Source of the DNA: Streptomyces iconiensis
GTDB taxonomy: Bacteria; Actinomycetota; Actinomycetes; Streptomycetales; Streptomycetaceae
Reading direction: 5' to 3'
Length of the DNA: 64,000 nt
NCBI RefSeq assembly: GCF_028657195.3
Contig: NZ_JANCPR020000011.1
Span: forward strand, 62,001 to 126,000
The translations under genes were made by a program, and so were the position numbers. The notes below the pieces were generated by a model that was given only the letters and a program-made list of their open reading frames with translations, made no database searches and was not told the origin of the DNA. This document shows, one piece after another, positions 38,923 through 47,966 of the stretch; position 1 is the first letter of the stretch, and each line of letters starts with the position of its first letter.

Positions 38923-41502
38923 TCACTCCTCCAGAGCCGCGCGCAGGTAGGGCGCCGTGGCGCCGGCGCCGGAGCGTGCCACCTCGGCCGGTGTCCCGGA
39001 TGCCACGATCCGGCCGCCCCTGTCGCCGCCCCCGGGGCCGAGGTCGATGACCCAGTCGGCCCCTGCCACGACGGCGAGGTCGTGCTCGACCACGATGACG
39101 GTGTGCCCTGCCTGGACCAGCCCGTGCAACTGGCGCAGCAGCACTTCCGTGTCGGCCGGATGCAGCCCGGTCGTGGGCTCGTCGAGCAGGTACAGGGTGT
39201 GGCCGCGCCGGGTGCGCTGGAGTTCGCTGGCGAGCTTGATGCGCTGCGCCTCACCGCCGGACAGCTCCGTCGCCGGCTGGCCCAGCCGCAGATAGCCCAG
39301 ACCCACCCGCCGCAGCGCCTCAAGACCCCGTACCGCGGCGGGAACGTCCGTCAGGAACTCCGCCGCGCGGTCCACCGTCATCTCCAGCACGTCGGCGATG
39401 GTCGCGCCCCGGTAGGTGATCTCCAAGGTCTCCGGGTTGTAGCGGGCTCCGTGGCAGTCGGTGCAGGGCGCGTACGTGCCGGGCAGGAAGAGGAGTTCGA
39501 CGGCGATGTAGCCCTCGCCCTGGCAGGTGGGGCAGCGGCCCTCGGCGACGTTGAAGGAGAACCGCCCGGCACCGTACCCGCGCGCCCTCGCCTCCTCGGT
39601 CCCCGCGAACACCTTGCGTACGGCGTCGAACAGGCCGGTGTACGTGGCCAGGTTGGAGCGCGGCGTACGCCCGATGGGCTTCTGGTCGACGCGGACAAGT
39701 CTGTCGACCGCCTCCAGCCCCTTGGCCTCGGCCACCCCCGACTCGCCCTCGCCCGCCCGCACTCCGGCCCCGTTCCCCACGGCGTCCGGCTCCTCGTCCT
39801 CCTCGCCGCGTCCTTGGGTCCCCGTGCCTGTACCCCCGCCCGCGCCCGTACGTTCCGCGACGAGCCCGGCCAGCACCTGGCTGACCAGGGTCGACTTGCC
39901 GGAGCCCGACACCCCCGTGACCGCCGTGAACACGCCCAGCGGGAAGTCGACGTCCAGGTCATCGAGGTTGTGCCGGGTGACACCGGAGAGCGACACCCAC
40001 CGCTCAGCCGTCCTGGGCACCCGCCCGTCCCCGTCCTGGCCCCGCTCACCCTGCTGGTCCCGGCCCTCGTAGTGGTGCCGGCCCTCCGCCTCCCCTTTCC
40101 CCGGGAACAGGTACCTCTGGGTGGCCGAGCCCGTGACCTGTGCCAGCCCGGCAACGGGTCCGCTGTAGAGCACCTCTCCCCCGTGCTCGCCCGCCCGGGG
40201 ACCCACGTCCACGATCCAGTCGGCCCTGCGCACCACCGCCATCTCGTGCTCGACGACGAACAGCGAGTTCCCCGCGCCCTTGAGCCGGTCCAGCACGGTC
40301 AGCAGGGACTCCGTGTCGGCCGGGTGCAGCCCTGCCGAGGGCTCGTCGAGCACGTAGACGACGCCGAAGAGCCCGGAACGCAACTGCGTGGCCAGGCGCA
40401 GCCGTTGCAGTTCCCCCGCCGACAGCGTCGGCGTCGGCCTGTCCGTACTCAGATAGCCGAGGCCCAGCTCGGTCAGGACCTCGATACGGGAGACGAGGTC
40501 GCGGGAGAGCGTCGCCGCGACACTCTCGCGGATCCCGCCCTCGGCCGCCTCCTCGCCCTCACCGCCCGCCGCGCTGGGCCGCAGCACCTCAGCCAGCCGT
40601 TCGAGCGGCAGTGCCGCCAGCTCCGCGATGTCCCGCCCCTCGAACGTCACCGCCAGCGCCTCCGGCCGCAGCCGCCGCCCGCCGCACACCGGACAGTCGG
40701 CGCTCACCAGGAACCGCCGCACCCGCTGCCGCATCGTGGCGCTCTTCGTGTCGGCGAACGTGTGCAGTACGTAACGCTTCGCGCTCTGGTACGTGCCCTG
40801 GTACGGGCGCTGGATACGACCCGCCTCCCGCACCGGATGCACCGTGACGACGGGCTGCTCGTCCGTGAACAGCAACCACTCCCGCTCCTCACGCGGCAGC
40901 TCCCGCCAGGGCCGGTCGAGGTCGTAACCGAGCGCGGCGGTGACATCGCGCAGGTTCTTGCCCAGCCACGCCCCCGGCCAGGCCGCGATCGCACCCTCGC
41001 GGATCGTCAGCGACGGGTCAGGAACGAGCGACTCCTCGGTCACGCTGTGCAGCGTCCCCAGACCGTGGCATTCAGGACAGGCACCGACCGCCGTGTTCGG
41101 TGAGAACGCGTCCGAATCCAGCTGCCGCGCACCCTCCGGATAGCGGCCGGCCCGGGAGAAGAGCATGCGCAACGAGTTCGACAGCGTGGTGACCGTACCG
41201 ACCGAAGAACGCCCCGTAGGCGCCGAACGCCGCTGCTCCAGCGCCACAGCAGGCGGCAACCCCGAGACCTCCTCCACCTTGGGCGCCCCCACCTGGTGGA
41301 TCAGCCGCCTGGCGTACGGGGCCACCGACTCGAAGTACCGTCGCTGCGCCTCCGCGTACAGCGTCCCGAAGGCGAGCGAGGACTTGCCCGAACCGGACAC
41401 CCCGGTGAACGCCACCAGCGCGTCCCGCGGAATGTCCACGTCGATACCCCGCAAATTGTGCTCCCGGGCACCCCGCACCCGTACGTAACCGTCGTCGCTC
41501 AT
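38923..41502 (-). CDS. Class II UvrA-like excinuclease ATPase
   Basis: The 859-residue protein has two ABC modules: Walker A GVSGSGKSSLAFG with signature LSAGELQRLRL, and [11 protein letters not shown] with LSGGEAQRIKL. CxxC zinc motifs are CPECHG, CPVCGG and CPTCQG...CTDCHG. It is shorter than canonical UvrA (about 950) and has a hydrophilic Gly/Glu insert in the second half, matching the UvrA2/DrrC type that lacks part of the UvrB-binding region. DrrC in anthracycline producers confers drug tolerance; a role here in tolerance to DNA-damaging compounds is inference. ATG 41502 gives the normal N-terminus (VRVRGAREHNLRGIDVDIP). Confidence 0.93.
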   Translation of the reverse strand: MSDDGYVRVRGAREHNLRGIDVDIPRDALVAFTGVSGSGKSSLAFGTLYAEAQRRYFESVAPYARRLIHQVGAPKVEEVSGLPPAVALEQRRSAPTGRSSVGTVTTLSNSLRMLFSRAGRYPEGARQLDSDAFSPNTAVGACPECHGLGTLHSVTEESLVPDPSLTIREGAIAAWPGAWLGKNLRDVTAALGYDLDRPWRELPREEREWLLFTDEQPVVTVHPVREAGRIQRPYQGTYQSAKRYVLHTFADTKSATMRQRVRRFLVSADCPVCGGRRLRPEALAVTFEGRDIAELAALPLERLAEVLRPSAAGGEGEEAAEGGIRESVAATLSRDLVSRIEVLTELGLGYLSTDRPTPTLSAGELQRLRLATQLRSGLFGVVYVLDEPSAGLHPADTESLLTVLDRLKGAGNSLFVVEHEMAVVRRADWIVDVGPRAGEHGGEVLYSGPVAGLAQVTGSATQRYLFPGKGEAEGRHHYEGRDQQGERGQDGDGRVPRTAERWVSLSGVTRHNLDDLDVDFPLGVFTAVTGVSGSGKSTLVSQVLAGLVAERTGAGGGTGTGTQGRGEEDEEPDAVGNGAGVRAGEGESGVAEAKGLEAVDRLVRVDQKPIGRTPRSNLATYTGLFDAVRKVFAGTEEARARGYGAGRFSFNVAEGRCPTCQGEGYIAVELLFLPGTYAPCTDCHGARYNPETLEITYRGATIADVLEMTVDRAAEFLTDVPAAVRGLEALRRVGLGYLRLGQPATELSGGEAQRIKLASELQRTRRGHTLYLLDEPTTGLHPADTEVLLRQLHGLVQAGHTVIVVEHDLAVVAGADWVIDLGPGGGDRGGRIVASGTPAEVARSGAGATAPYLRAALEE

Positions 41503-41603
41503 CCCTCCATGATCGGCCAGCCCTCCTGGCAGTGCCTCACGGGTCCTGTCTCAGCCCCCGCTACGGCACCAGTGCGCGTGAGCATGGCCTCGTGGTGGTA
41601 CCC

Positions 41604-43073
41604 ATGGCCGCCATGGAGTGGTTCACGCCCTGGTTCTCGGCGCCCGGTTACGGGCTGAGCCGACTTGTGCTGCAACGTGCACTGGCCGGCATCTATCTCG
41701 TCGCGTTCCTGTCCGCCGCGTTCCAGTTCCGGGCGCTGCTCGGTGACCGTGGGCTGCTGCCGGTGCGGACGTTCCTGCGGCGTGTCCCGTTCCGGGTCGC
41801 GCCGGGGCTGTTCCACTGGCGCTGCGGCGACGCGTTCACCACGGGCTGCGCGTGGGCAGGGGCGGTGCTGGCCGCAGCCATCCTGGTGGGGGCCGCTGAC
41901 GCGGTACCGCTGTGGGCGGCGATGGCGATGTGGGCACTGCTGTGGCTCCTCTACCTCTCGTTCGTGAACGCGGGTCAGGTCTTCTACAGCTTCGGGTGGG
42001 AGTCGCTGCTGCTGGAGGCAGGCTTCCTCGCGATCTTCCTGGGCAACGCGGAGGTGGCGCCTCCCGTGCTGGTGATGTGGCTGCTGCGCTGGCTCACGTT
42101 CCGTGTGGAGTTCGGCGCCGGCCTCATCAAGTGGCGCGGGGACCGCTGCTGGCGCGAGCTGACCTGCCTCTACTACCACCACGAGACACAGCCGATGCCG
42201 GGTCCGCTGAGTTGGCACTTCCACCGGTTGCCGAAGCGCCTGCACCGGGTCGAGGTCGGGGCCAACCATGTGGCGCAGCTCGTGGTGCCCTTCGCGCTCC
42301 TCCTCCCTCAGCCCGTCGCCACGGTCGCGGCGGGCCTCGTCATCGTCACCCAGCTCTGGCTGGTGCTGTCGGGCAACTTCGCCTGGCTCAACTGGCTGAC
42401 CATCGTCATCGCCCTTGCCGCCGTGGACAGTTCGCCGCTGACCGGAACGCCCTCCTACCCGGCCACACCGACCTGGTACGCGGTGCTCGTGTGCGTGGTG
42501 ACGGTGCTGGTTCTGACGCTCAGCTACTGGCCTGTCCGCAACATGCTCAGCCGGGGCCAGACCATGAACCGCTCCTTCGACCCCCTCCATCTGGTCAACA
42601 CCTACGGGGCGTTCGGCAGCGTGACCCGGATCCGGCAGGAGATCGTCCTGGAGGGCACGGACGAGGAACGGGTCACCGCTGACACGGTGTGGCGGGAGTA
42701 CGAGTTCAAGGGAAAGCCGACAGATGTGCGGCGGCTCCCGCGCCAGTTCGCTCCGTATCACCTCCGTCTGGACTGGCAGATGTGGTTCGCGGCGCTCTCG
42801 CCCGCCTATACGCGCGGCTGGTTCGAGCCGTTCATCGAGCGGCTGCTGGAAAACGACCGCGCCACCCTGCGTTTGCTGCGCCACAACCCCTTCCCCGACG
42901 CGCCACCGACCCACATCCGTGCGCTGCTGTACCGGTACCGCTTCACCACGAGGGAGGAGCGGCGGGAGACGGGCGCGTGGTGGCACCGCACGCTGGTACG
43001 GGAGTTCCTGCCGCCGGTGCGTGTGGCGGGCGACGGCGACGGGGCGGTACGGCGGCCGGGCGCCGGCACGTAG
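41604..43073 (+). CDS. Lipase maturation factor (LMF1-like) membrane protein
   Basis: The roughly 489-residue multi-pass membrane protein matches the LMF1 family: NAGQVFYSFGWESLLLEAGFLAIFL, RWLTFRVEFGAGLIKWRGD, TCLYYHHETQPMPGPLSWHFHRLP and a soluble C-terminal PYHLRLDWQMWF...W domain. In animals LMF1 helps lipases fold in the ER; the bacterial function is unknown. The start is uncertain: ATG 41604 or 41613, as upstream GTG codons lack better signals. It is divergent from the UvrA-like gene with about 100 bases between, and convergent with the glycosyltransferase. Confidence 0.9.
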   Translation: MAAMEWFTPWFSAPGYGLSRLVLQRALAGIYLVAFLSAAFQFRALLGDRGLLPVRTFLRRVPFRVAPGLFHWRCGDAFTTGCAWAGAVLAAAILVGAADAVPLWAAMAMWALLWLLYLSFVNAGQVFYSFGWESLLLEAGFLAIFLGNAEVAPPVLVMWLLRWLTFRVEFGAGLIKWRGDRCWRELTCLYYHHETQPMPGPLSWHFHRLPKRLHRVEVGANHVAQLVVPFALLLPQPVATVAAGLVIVTQLWLVLSGNFAWLNWLTIVIALAAVDSSPLTGTPSYPATPTWYAVLVCVVTVLVLTLSYWPVRNMLSRGQTMNRSFDPLHLVNTYGAFGSVTRIRQEIVLEGTDEERVTADTVWREYEFKGKPTDVRRLPRQFAPYHLRLDWQMWFAALSPAYTRGWFEPFIERLLENDRATLRLLRHNPFPDAPPTHIRALLYRYRFTTREERRETGAWWHRTLVREFLPPVRVAGDGDGAVRRPGAGT

Positions 43074-43106
43074 GACAGCGGGGGCTCCCCTGACCGGCGC
43101 CCGGCC
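43054..43106. terminator. Bidirectional terminator between LMF and glycosyltransferase genes
   Basis: GGCCGGGCGCCGG (43054-43066) pairs perfectly with CCGGCGCCCGGCC (43094-43106). The left arm lies inside the last codons of the LMF gene. Confidence 0.65.
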
Positions 43107-43108
43107 TG

Positions 43109-44209
43109 CTATGCGGGAGCGCCCATCGTCTTGGCGCCCCGGACGGGCGACGGTGCCGGGCCGCGCCCCTTCTCGTAGACGGTCAGTCCGCGCGAGAGAC
43201 GCAGCGGTACGAGTACCAGCTCCACGAGGACCGCTTTCCACGCGTACCAGAGGTTGACGAGCTTGGTCGGGTACACGCAGGGGATGTCGCCGAGCACCCT
43301 GCGGAGGGAGAGGCCCCGTCTGCGTGCCGCGTACACCAACGGCGGTACGGTGAGCGCCAGTTCCGCACCCACCCACCAGGCGAGGGTCGGCAGGACAGGG
43401 CGTTCGAGCCCCAAGGTGAGAACCAGCGGCGCGCTCCACCACAGCGGCGCGAGAAGGATCTCGGCCATCGCGAGGAACACCCACAGCGCGAGTATCGGTT
43501 TGCGGACGACGAGGTCTCGCGCATGCAGCCGCACGTTCTGGCAGAAGCCGGCCATCCAACGCCATACCTGCTTGCGCAGATAGAGCAGCGTCTCGGGGTC
43601 GGCAGCCCAGGCGACGGCGTCGCCCACATACCGCGCGCGGCGCCCGGCAACCTGCTGTGACCAGGTGTAATCCATGTCCTCGACGATGGTGCGCTGTGGA
43701 AATCCGCCCGCTGCGAGCAGCTCCTCCCGCCGGAAGACGGAGCAGCATCCGGAGCACACCATGGGGCTGTCGGTGCCCTGCTGGATCGGCCTGTGCCAGT
43801 GAAAACCGAAGAGGTATTCCACCGACCTGCCGCGCTCCCAGACGGTGCGGGTGAAGCGTGTCTGGACGTTTCCCGCGGCCACGACGACCTTCGGATCGTC
43901 GAAGGCGGGCAGCATGCGTTCGATGTAGTCAGGGGCCAGGACGGTGTCCGCGTCGACGGCCAGGACCAGTTCGGCGCTGCAGTGTGGAAGCGCGTGGTTC
44001 TGCGCCTTGGCCTTGCTGCCGAGATTGGCGGGTGGGCGCAGGACCTCGGCGCCGTGGTGACGGGCGATGTCGCCCGTGCGGTCGTCGGAGGCGTCGTCCA
44101 CGACGATCACTTGTCGCGGAGGCACGGTCTGGGCCCGTACGGACTCCAGGGTCGCGGGGAGTCCCGCTTCCTCGTTGTGCGCCGGGACGATCACGGTCAC
44201 GCCGCGCAT
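43109..44209 (-). CDS. Processive family 2 glycosyltransferase
   Basis: The 366-residue membrane enzyme begins directly with the GT-A fold VTVIVPAHNEEAGLPATLESV. It has DDAS, the DAD metal motif in LAVDADTVLAPDY, the base region ED in VEDMDYTW, and the QxxRW motif in RKQVWRWMAGF. Two to four C-terminal membrane helices follow. This is the layout of cellulose, hyaluronan and poly-GlcNAc synthases, so it probably extends an exported polysaccharide (polymer unknown). ATG 44209 follows GGAGGGGAC. It overlaps the end of a small membrane ORF on the same strand. Confidence 0.92.
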   Translation of the reverse strand: MRGVTVIVPAHNEEAGLPATLESVRAQTVPPRQVIVVDDASDDRTGDIARHHGAEVLRPPANLGSKAKAQNHALPHCSAELVLAVDADTVLAPDYIERMLPAFDDPKVVVAAGNVQTRFTRTVWERGRSVEYLFGFHWHRPIQQGTDSPMVCSGCCSVFRREELLAAGGFPQRTIVEDMDYTWSQQVAGRRARYVGDAVAWAADPETLLYLRKQVWRWMAGFCQNVRLHARDLVVRKPILALWVFLAMAEILLAPLWWSAPLVLTLGLERPVLPTLAWWVGAELALTVPPLVYAARRRGLSLRRVLGDIPCVYPTKLVNLWYAWKAVLVELVLVPLRLSRGLTVYEKGRGPAPSPVRGAKTMGAPA

Positions 44210-44349
44210 GTCCGTCCCCTCCCCCGTCGCCCGCACTGCGCACGGTGACCCGGCAGGCACCTGACCAGTGCGCCTCTGAGCAGGAGGCCGGCTCCCACAC
44301 TTGCGTAGACGAGCATGCTGATACCGATGACCGGCAGTCCCCCGTGCAT
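44197..44349 (-). CDS. Small one-helix membrane protein (possible)
   Basis: A 50-codon frame begins at ATG 44349 (MHGGLPVIGISML), forms one hydrophobic helix (LPVIGISMLVYASVGAGLLL), and ends in a basic Cys/Arg-rich tail. Its stop lies 13 bases inside the glycosyltransferase gene, so coupling is plausible. AAGGGA lies about 8 bases upstream of the start. No family is recognised. It may be a small partner of the transferase or just an accidental frame. Confidence 0.4.
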   Translation of the reverse strand: MHGGLPVIGISMLVYASVGAGLLLRGALVRCLPGHRAQCGRRGRGRTCAA

Positions 44350-44679
44350 GCGGCTGTCCCTTCTCTGCGTCGCGTTGTCCGCCTCGTGCGGTTCGGTCAG
44401 GCCCGGTGGTCTTGGTCTTCGCCGGGCCCGATGAGAGAAAGGTAGCCGGGGTCGGTGACGGTGTGTTTCGAGGTCTTACTTTCTGTGGATTACGCGGGAG
44501 TTGTGGACAACTCCGTCACCCTTCGGTGGCCCTCCCCAGCCCTCAGCCCTCGGGCCCTCGGCGCTCGCCCGCAACCGACCGCTCCCCCGCCCACCTCTCC
44601 CCTGCTCACCACTCGCCCGGTCACCGCTACTGGTCACCCGGTCACCCGACCACGCGGTCACGCGGCCATCGCTCACCGG
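44350..44679. other. Intergenic control region with palindrome and GGTCAC repeats
   Basis: These 330 bases hold no gene. GGAGTTGT-GG-ACAACTCC at 44495-44512 is a perfect 8+2+8 palindrome upstream of the small ORF and glycosyltransferase. Toward the right edge GGTCAC occurs at 44619, 44632, 44640 and 44656, with a fifth copy at 44678 overlapping the NADH-dehydrogenase stop. Confidence 0.6.
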
Positions 44680-46125
44680 TCACCGCTCGGGTTCGGACGC
44701 CGGCTCCGAAGCCGCTGCCGATTCCGGCTCGGACTTCGACTTCGAATCCGGCTCGGACTTCGGCTCGGACTTCGAATCCGGCTCAGCCTGCGGCTCCGGC
44801 TCCGGGACCCGGGCGGTCTCCGGTGACGAGGACTCCAGCGGCACCGACCACGACCTCACGAGCCCCAGCTGTACCGCCTGCCTCGGCAGCAAGCCGTCCA
44901 GGGCCCAGTCGGCGAGCACACGGATACGGTTTCCCGGCATCGCGGCCAGGTGGTAGCCCCGCGTCACCAGATTGGCGAAGGGGCCCGAGAGCGGCACGTG
45001 CAGCGGGTTCGCGGCGCCCTGGACGCCGCCGAGGTCGACCATGAAGCCCAGGTCACGGTGCTTGTAGGCGCGCGGGGCGCCGTAGCCGTAGGAAGCCGCG
45101 AGGTTGCGGGCCGCGACCTTGCCCTGCCGTACCGCGTGCTGCGCCGTCATGGGCGTGAACTCGCCCGGCCGCGTCAGGTCCGGTACGGCGGCTGCGTCGC
45201 CGCAGGCCATCACGTCCGGTTGTCCTGGCACGCGCAGGTACTCGTCGACGACGAGCCGGCCGCGCGCGGTCTCCAGGCCGATGTCCTCGACGAGCGGGTC
45301 GGGCCGCACTCCCACGCACCAGATCAGCGAGTGGGTGGGGATGAACTCTCCGTCGTCCAGCAGCACTCCGTCCTTGGTCGCCTCCTTCACGGACATCTCC
45401 GTACGTACGTCGACCCCTCGTTTACGCAGCACCCTGTGCGCTGTCCTGGAGAGCCGCTCGTCCAGTTCGGGGAGCACCCGCGGCGCGATGTCGAGGAGCA
45501 TCCAGCGGGGACGGCGGTCGTCGCGGAGGCCGGGCACGCCGAGCGGGGGCCTGTTGTGCTGCCTGGCCAGCGAGTCGGTGAACAGCTTTCCGTGTGCGGC
45601 GACCTCGGTGCCGGTGTAGCCGGCGCCGACGACGACGAAGGTGCAGCGCGCCTCCGCCTCCGCCGGGTCGTCGGTCGACGCGGCCAGCGCGACCTGCCGC
45701 GTCACGTGATCGCGCAGATACAGGGCCTCCGGCATGCCCCGGAATCCGTGTGCGTGTTCGGCCACTCCCGGGATCGGAAGGAGCTTGTTCACGCTGCCGA
45801 CGGTCAACAGGAGCCGGTCGTAGCGCAGTTCGCCGCCCTGGCCCTCGGGGTTCACGTAGTGGATGTGCCGCCTGTCGAAGTCCACACCGTCGACCTCGCC
45901 GAGTACGAGCCGTACCCGCGGCAGGGTCCCCGCGAGGGACACGGAGACGCGGCGGGGCTCCAGGATCCCCGAGGAGACCTCGGGGAGCAGCGGCATGTAG
46001 AGGAAGTAGTCGTTGGGGTTGACCAGCACGATCTCCGCCGCGCCACGGAACTGGCGCGAGAGGGTACGGGCCGCCTGGTATCCGGCGAATCCCGCTCCGA
46101 CGATCACGATGCGCGACCGGCTCAC
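44680..46125 (-). CDS. ndh: Type II NADH dehydrogenase / FAD-NAD(P) oxidoreductase
   Basis: The 481-residue protein carries an N-terminal FAD motif (IVIVGAGFAGYQAARTL), LVNPNDYFLYMPLLPEV, and the NADH motif VVVGAGYTGTEVAA. PDVMACGDAAAVPD and a C-terminal membrane-binding region complete the NDH-2 plan. NDH-2 passes electrons from NADH to menaquinone without pumping protons. An acidic Ser/Pro/Glu/Lys tail of about 45 residues with SEP-type repeats is an unusual addition. GTG 46125 follows GAGGAGGAG; the frame runs open upstream across the tRNA but this is not coding. Confidence 0.9.
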   Translation of the reverse strand: MSRSRIVIVGAGFAGYQAARTLSRQFRGAAEIVLVNPNDYFLYMPLLPEVSSGILEPRRVSVSLAGTLPRVRLVLGEVDGVDFDRRHIHYVNPEGQGGELRYDRLLLTVGSVNKLLPIPGVAEHAHGFRGMPEALYLRDHVTRQVALAASTDDPAEAEARCTFVVVGAGYTGTEVAAHGKLFTDSLARQHNRPPLGVPGLRDDRRPRWMLLDIAPRVLPELDERLSRTAHRVLRKRGVDVRTEMSVKEATKDGVLLDDGEFIPTHSLIWCVGVRPDPLVEDIGLETARGRLVVDEYLRVPGQPDVMACGDAAAVPDLTRPGEFTPMTAQHAVRQGKVAARNLAASYGYGAPRAYKHRDLGFMVDLGGVQGAANPLHVPLSGPFANLVTRGYHLAAMPGNRIRVLADWALDGLLPRQAVQLGLVRSWSVPLESSSPETARVPEPEPQAEPDSKSEPKSEPDSKSKSEPESAAASEPASEPER

Positions 46126-46349
46126 AGCCGACTCCTCCTCCCGGGAGCGGCGGGGCCGCGGGCCCCGCCTGCACTCCGAACTCCGTACGCCACAGGACCG
46201 CCGGGGTTCCCTCCCCCACCTGCGCCAAACCCTGCCGGCGAGGTCGCACCCCAGGCGGCGGAGGGGGGCGCGAGCACTCCCTGAGGTGCTGTATTGTTCT
46301 TTGTGCGCGAGCGGCGAGGGGACACAAAAGCCCCAAAGCCGACGGGCAC

Positions 46350-46423
<74 letters not shown>

Positions 46424-46443
46424 CTGGAAAGAATGCAGGTCAG

Positions 46444-46475
46444 GAGCCGTTTCAGCTTTTGCTGAAGCGGCTCTT
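46444..46475 (+). terminator. Intrinsic terminator of tRNA-Pro
   Basis: GAGCCGTTTCAGC (46444-46456) and GCTGAAGCGGCTC (46461-46473) form a 13-bp stem with one wobble and a TTTT loop. TTTCCC follows the stem, 20 bases after the tRNA. Confidence 0.85.
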
Positions 46476-46713
46476 TCCCGTGGTGTCCGCGAGCCTCTGC
46501 GGTCGCACCCGCCCGGCCCGCCGCACCATCCACTCCACCGAACTCGCCGGACACCCCGTCGTCTCCCCGGTGCCCCTGCTCGCCGCCCGATGTCCCTGCC
46601 CGGCCTCTCCATACGCCGTATGACGCATTGACCCCACAGGGTCCTCGCGGTTGCATGATTCCGGTCTCCCGGTGGGGAACCGGATGAGGGGCCGTGTCCT
46701 ACCTGGGGGGAAA

Positions 46714-47835
46714 ATGAGGGGAAACGCGAACCGGAGCAGCATCAGACGGGTGCGGACCGCCCTGAGTGCTGCGGTTGTGGTCTGCGCGGTCACGGTGGTG
46801 CTGCCCGGAGCCGCCTCGGCGGCGCCCACGGCCGCGACGGGGCCCGTGGCCGACAGCGGAGCCGGTGTCGAGAGGATCAGTGTCGCGGCGGACGGCGCCC
46901 AGGCCGACGACAACTCCGCCGGCGCCTCGATCACGCCCAACGGCCGCCGCATCGTCTACTCGTCGTCGGCGAAGAACCTCACCTCCGACGCCCCGACGGC
47001 GGGCGACAAGGTGTACCTCCGCGACCAGCGGACGAGCCAGACCACGCGGCTGGGGTATCTGGCCCCGGTCCAGCCTCCGGTGATCAGTGGCGATGGGGAG
47101 TACGTCGCCTATCCGCATCAGTGGATGAACAACGTACGGATCGGCCATTACCAGGTGAGCACCGGAAGGTCGGCATCAGGCAACTGCGCGCTCTTCACCT
47201 GCAACCAGCCGTCGCTGAGCGCGGACGGCCAGTCCGCCGCCCATGCCAGCCTCTCCTACAGACAACAGACGTACGGGCAGCGCGTCCAGGTCGAGGACTG
47301 GGACACCAACACCACCGAGACCGTCGCCGCCTTCGACCACACCGACCCGTCCCGGCCGTCCATCAGCGGCGACGCCCGCTATCTCGCCTACCAGGACGGC
47401 AAGGCGAAGGACGTCTTCGTGCGGGACCGGACCGGCGGCACCACCTCCGGCCCGATCGAGGGCCCGTCCAAGGAGGCGGCGATCGTCCAGCTCAGTGAGA
47501 ACGGCAGCAAGGTCGTCTACCTCTCGGGCCCCGACACCTACGTCCACGACGTGAGCTCGGGCGCCGCCCAACTGGTACCGGACGTGCGGGGCGTGGCCAT
47601 CGATCCCACCGGCCGCTATCTGCTGTACGCACCGCACGACGCGAACGGACCGTCACTCACGCTGCGTGACCTGCGGACGGGCACCGACGAGACCGTCGCG
47701 AACCAGCCCGCCTCGGCCGGTATCGACGCGGTCAGCGCCGACGGGCGCGACGTGGTCTTCCAGTCGGCGGCCGACGACATCGTGCCCGGCGACACCAACG
47801 CCAAGTCGGACATCTTCGTCCGCCGGTTCTACTGA
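46714..47835 (+). CDS. Secreted TolB-like beta-propeller protein
   Basis: The 373-residue precursor has a Sec signal (TALSAAVVVCAVTVVLPGAASA). About six repeats of the PD40/WD40-like type follow, each with an S-x-D/N-G-R-x-[IVL]-x-Y/F core: ITPNGRRIVYSS, ISGDGEYVAYP, LSADGQSAAHA, ISGDARYLAYQ, IDPTGRYLLYA and VSADGRDVVFQS. Such propellers bind proteins or ligands; no catalytic site is seen. Two cysteines (GNCALFTCNQ) may form a disulfide. ATG 46714 follows GGGGGGAAA. It is convergent with the FG-GAP gene, which is also a secreted beta-propeller. Confidence 0.85.
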   Translation: MRGNANRSSIRRVRTALSAAVVVCAVTVVLPGAASAAPTAATGPVADSGAGVERISVAADGAQADDNSAGASITPNGRRIVYSSSAKNLTSDAPTAGDKVYLRDQRTSQTTRLGYLAPVQPPVISGDGEYVAYPHQWMNNVRIGHYQVSTGRSASGNCALFTCNQPSLSADGQSAAHASLSYRQQTYGQRVQVEDWDTNTTETVAAFDHTDPSRPSISGDARYLAYQDGKAKDVFVRDRTGGTTSGPIEGPSKEAAIVQLSENGSKVVYLSGPDTYVHDVSSGAAQLVPDVRGVAIDPTGRYLLYAPHDANGPSLTLRDLRTGTDETVANQPASAGIDAVSADGRDVVFQSAADDIVPGDTNAKSDIFVRRFY

Positions 47836-47838
47836 TCG

Positions 47839-47942
47839 CCCCGGCCGCCGACCATCCGACTGCCGACCACCCGGCAACCCCGACCGCCCCCGCCACCCCG
47901 CCACCGCGCTCTCCCGGTCGGGCAGAGAGGCGGCGGCCGGGG
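47839..47942. terminator. Possible long-loop hairpin between two propeller genes
   Basis: CCCCGGCCGCCG (47839-47850) complements CGGCGGCCGGGG (47931-47942), but the arms are 80 bases apart. It may act as a shared terminator for the convergent pair; the long loop lowers confidence. Confidence 0.35.
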
Positions 47943-47966
47943 TGGGCGCACCGTCGGCGCGGTGGC

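Noticed and set aside
38794..41103. Plus-strand open frame opposite the UvrA-like gene
   Set aside because: Low-complexity translation; the UvrA motifs on the minus strand are decisive.
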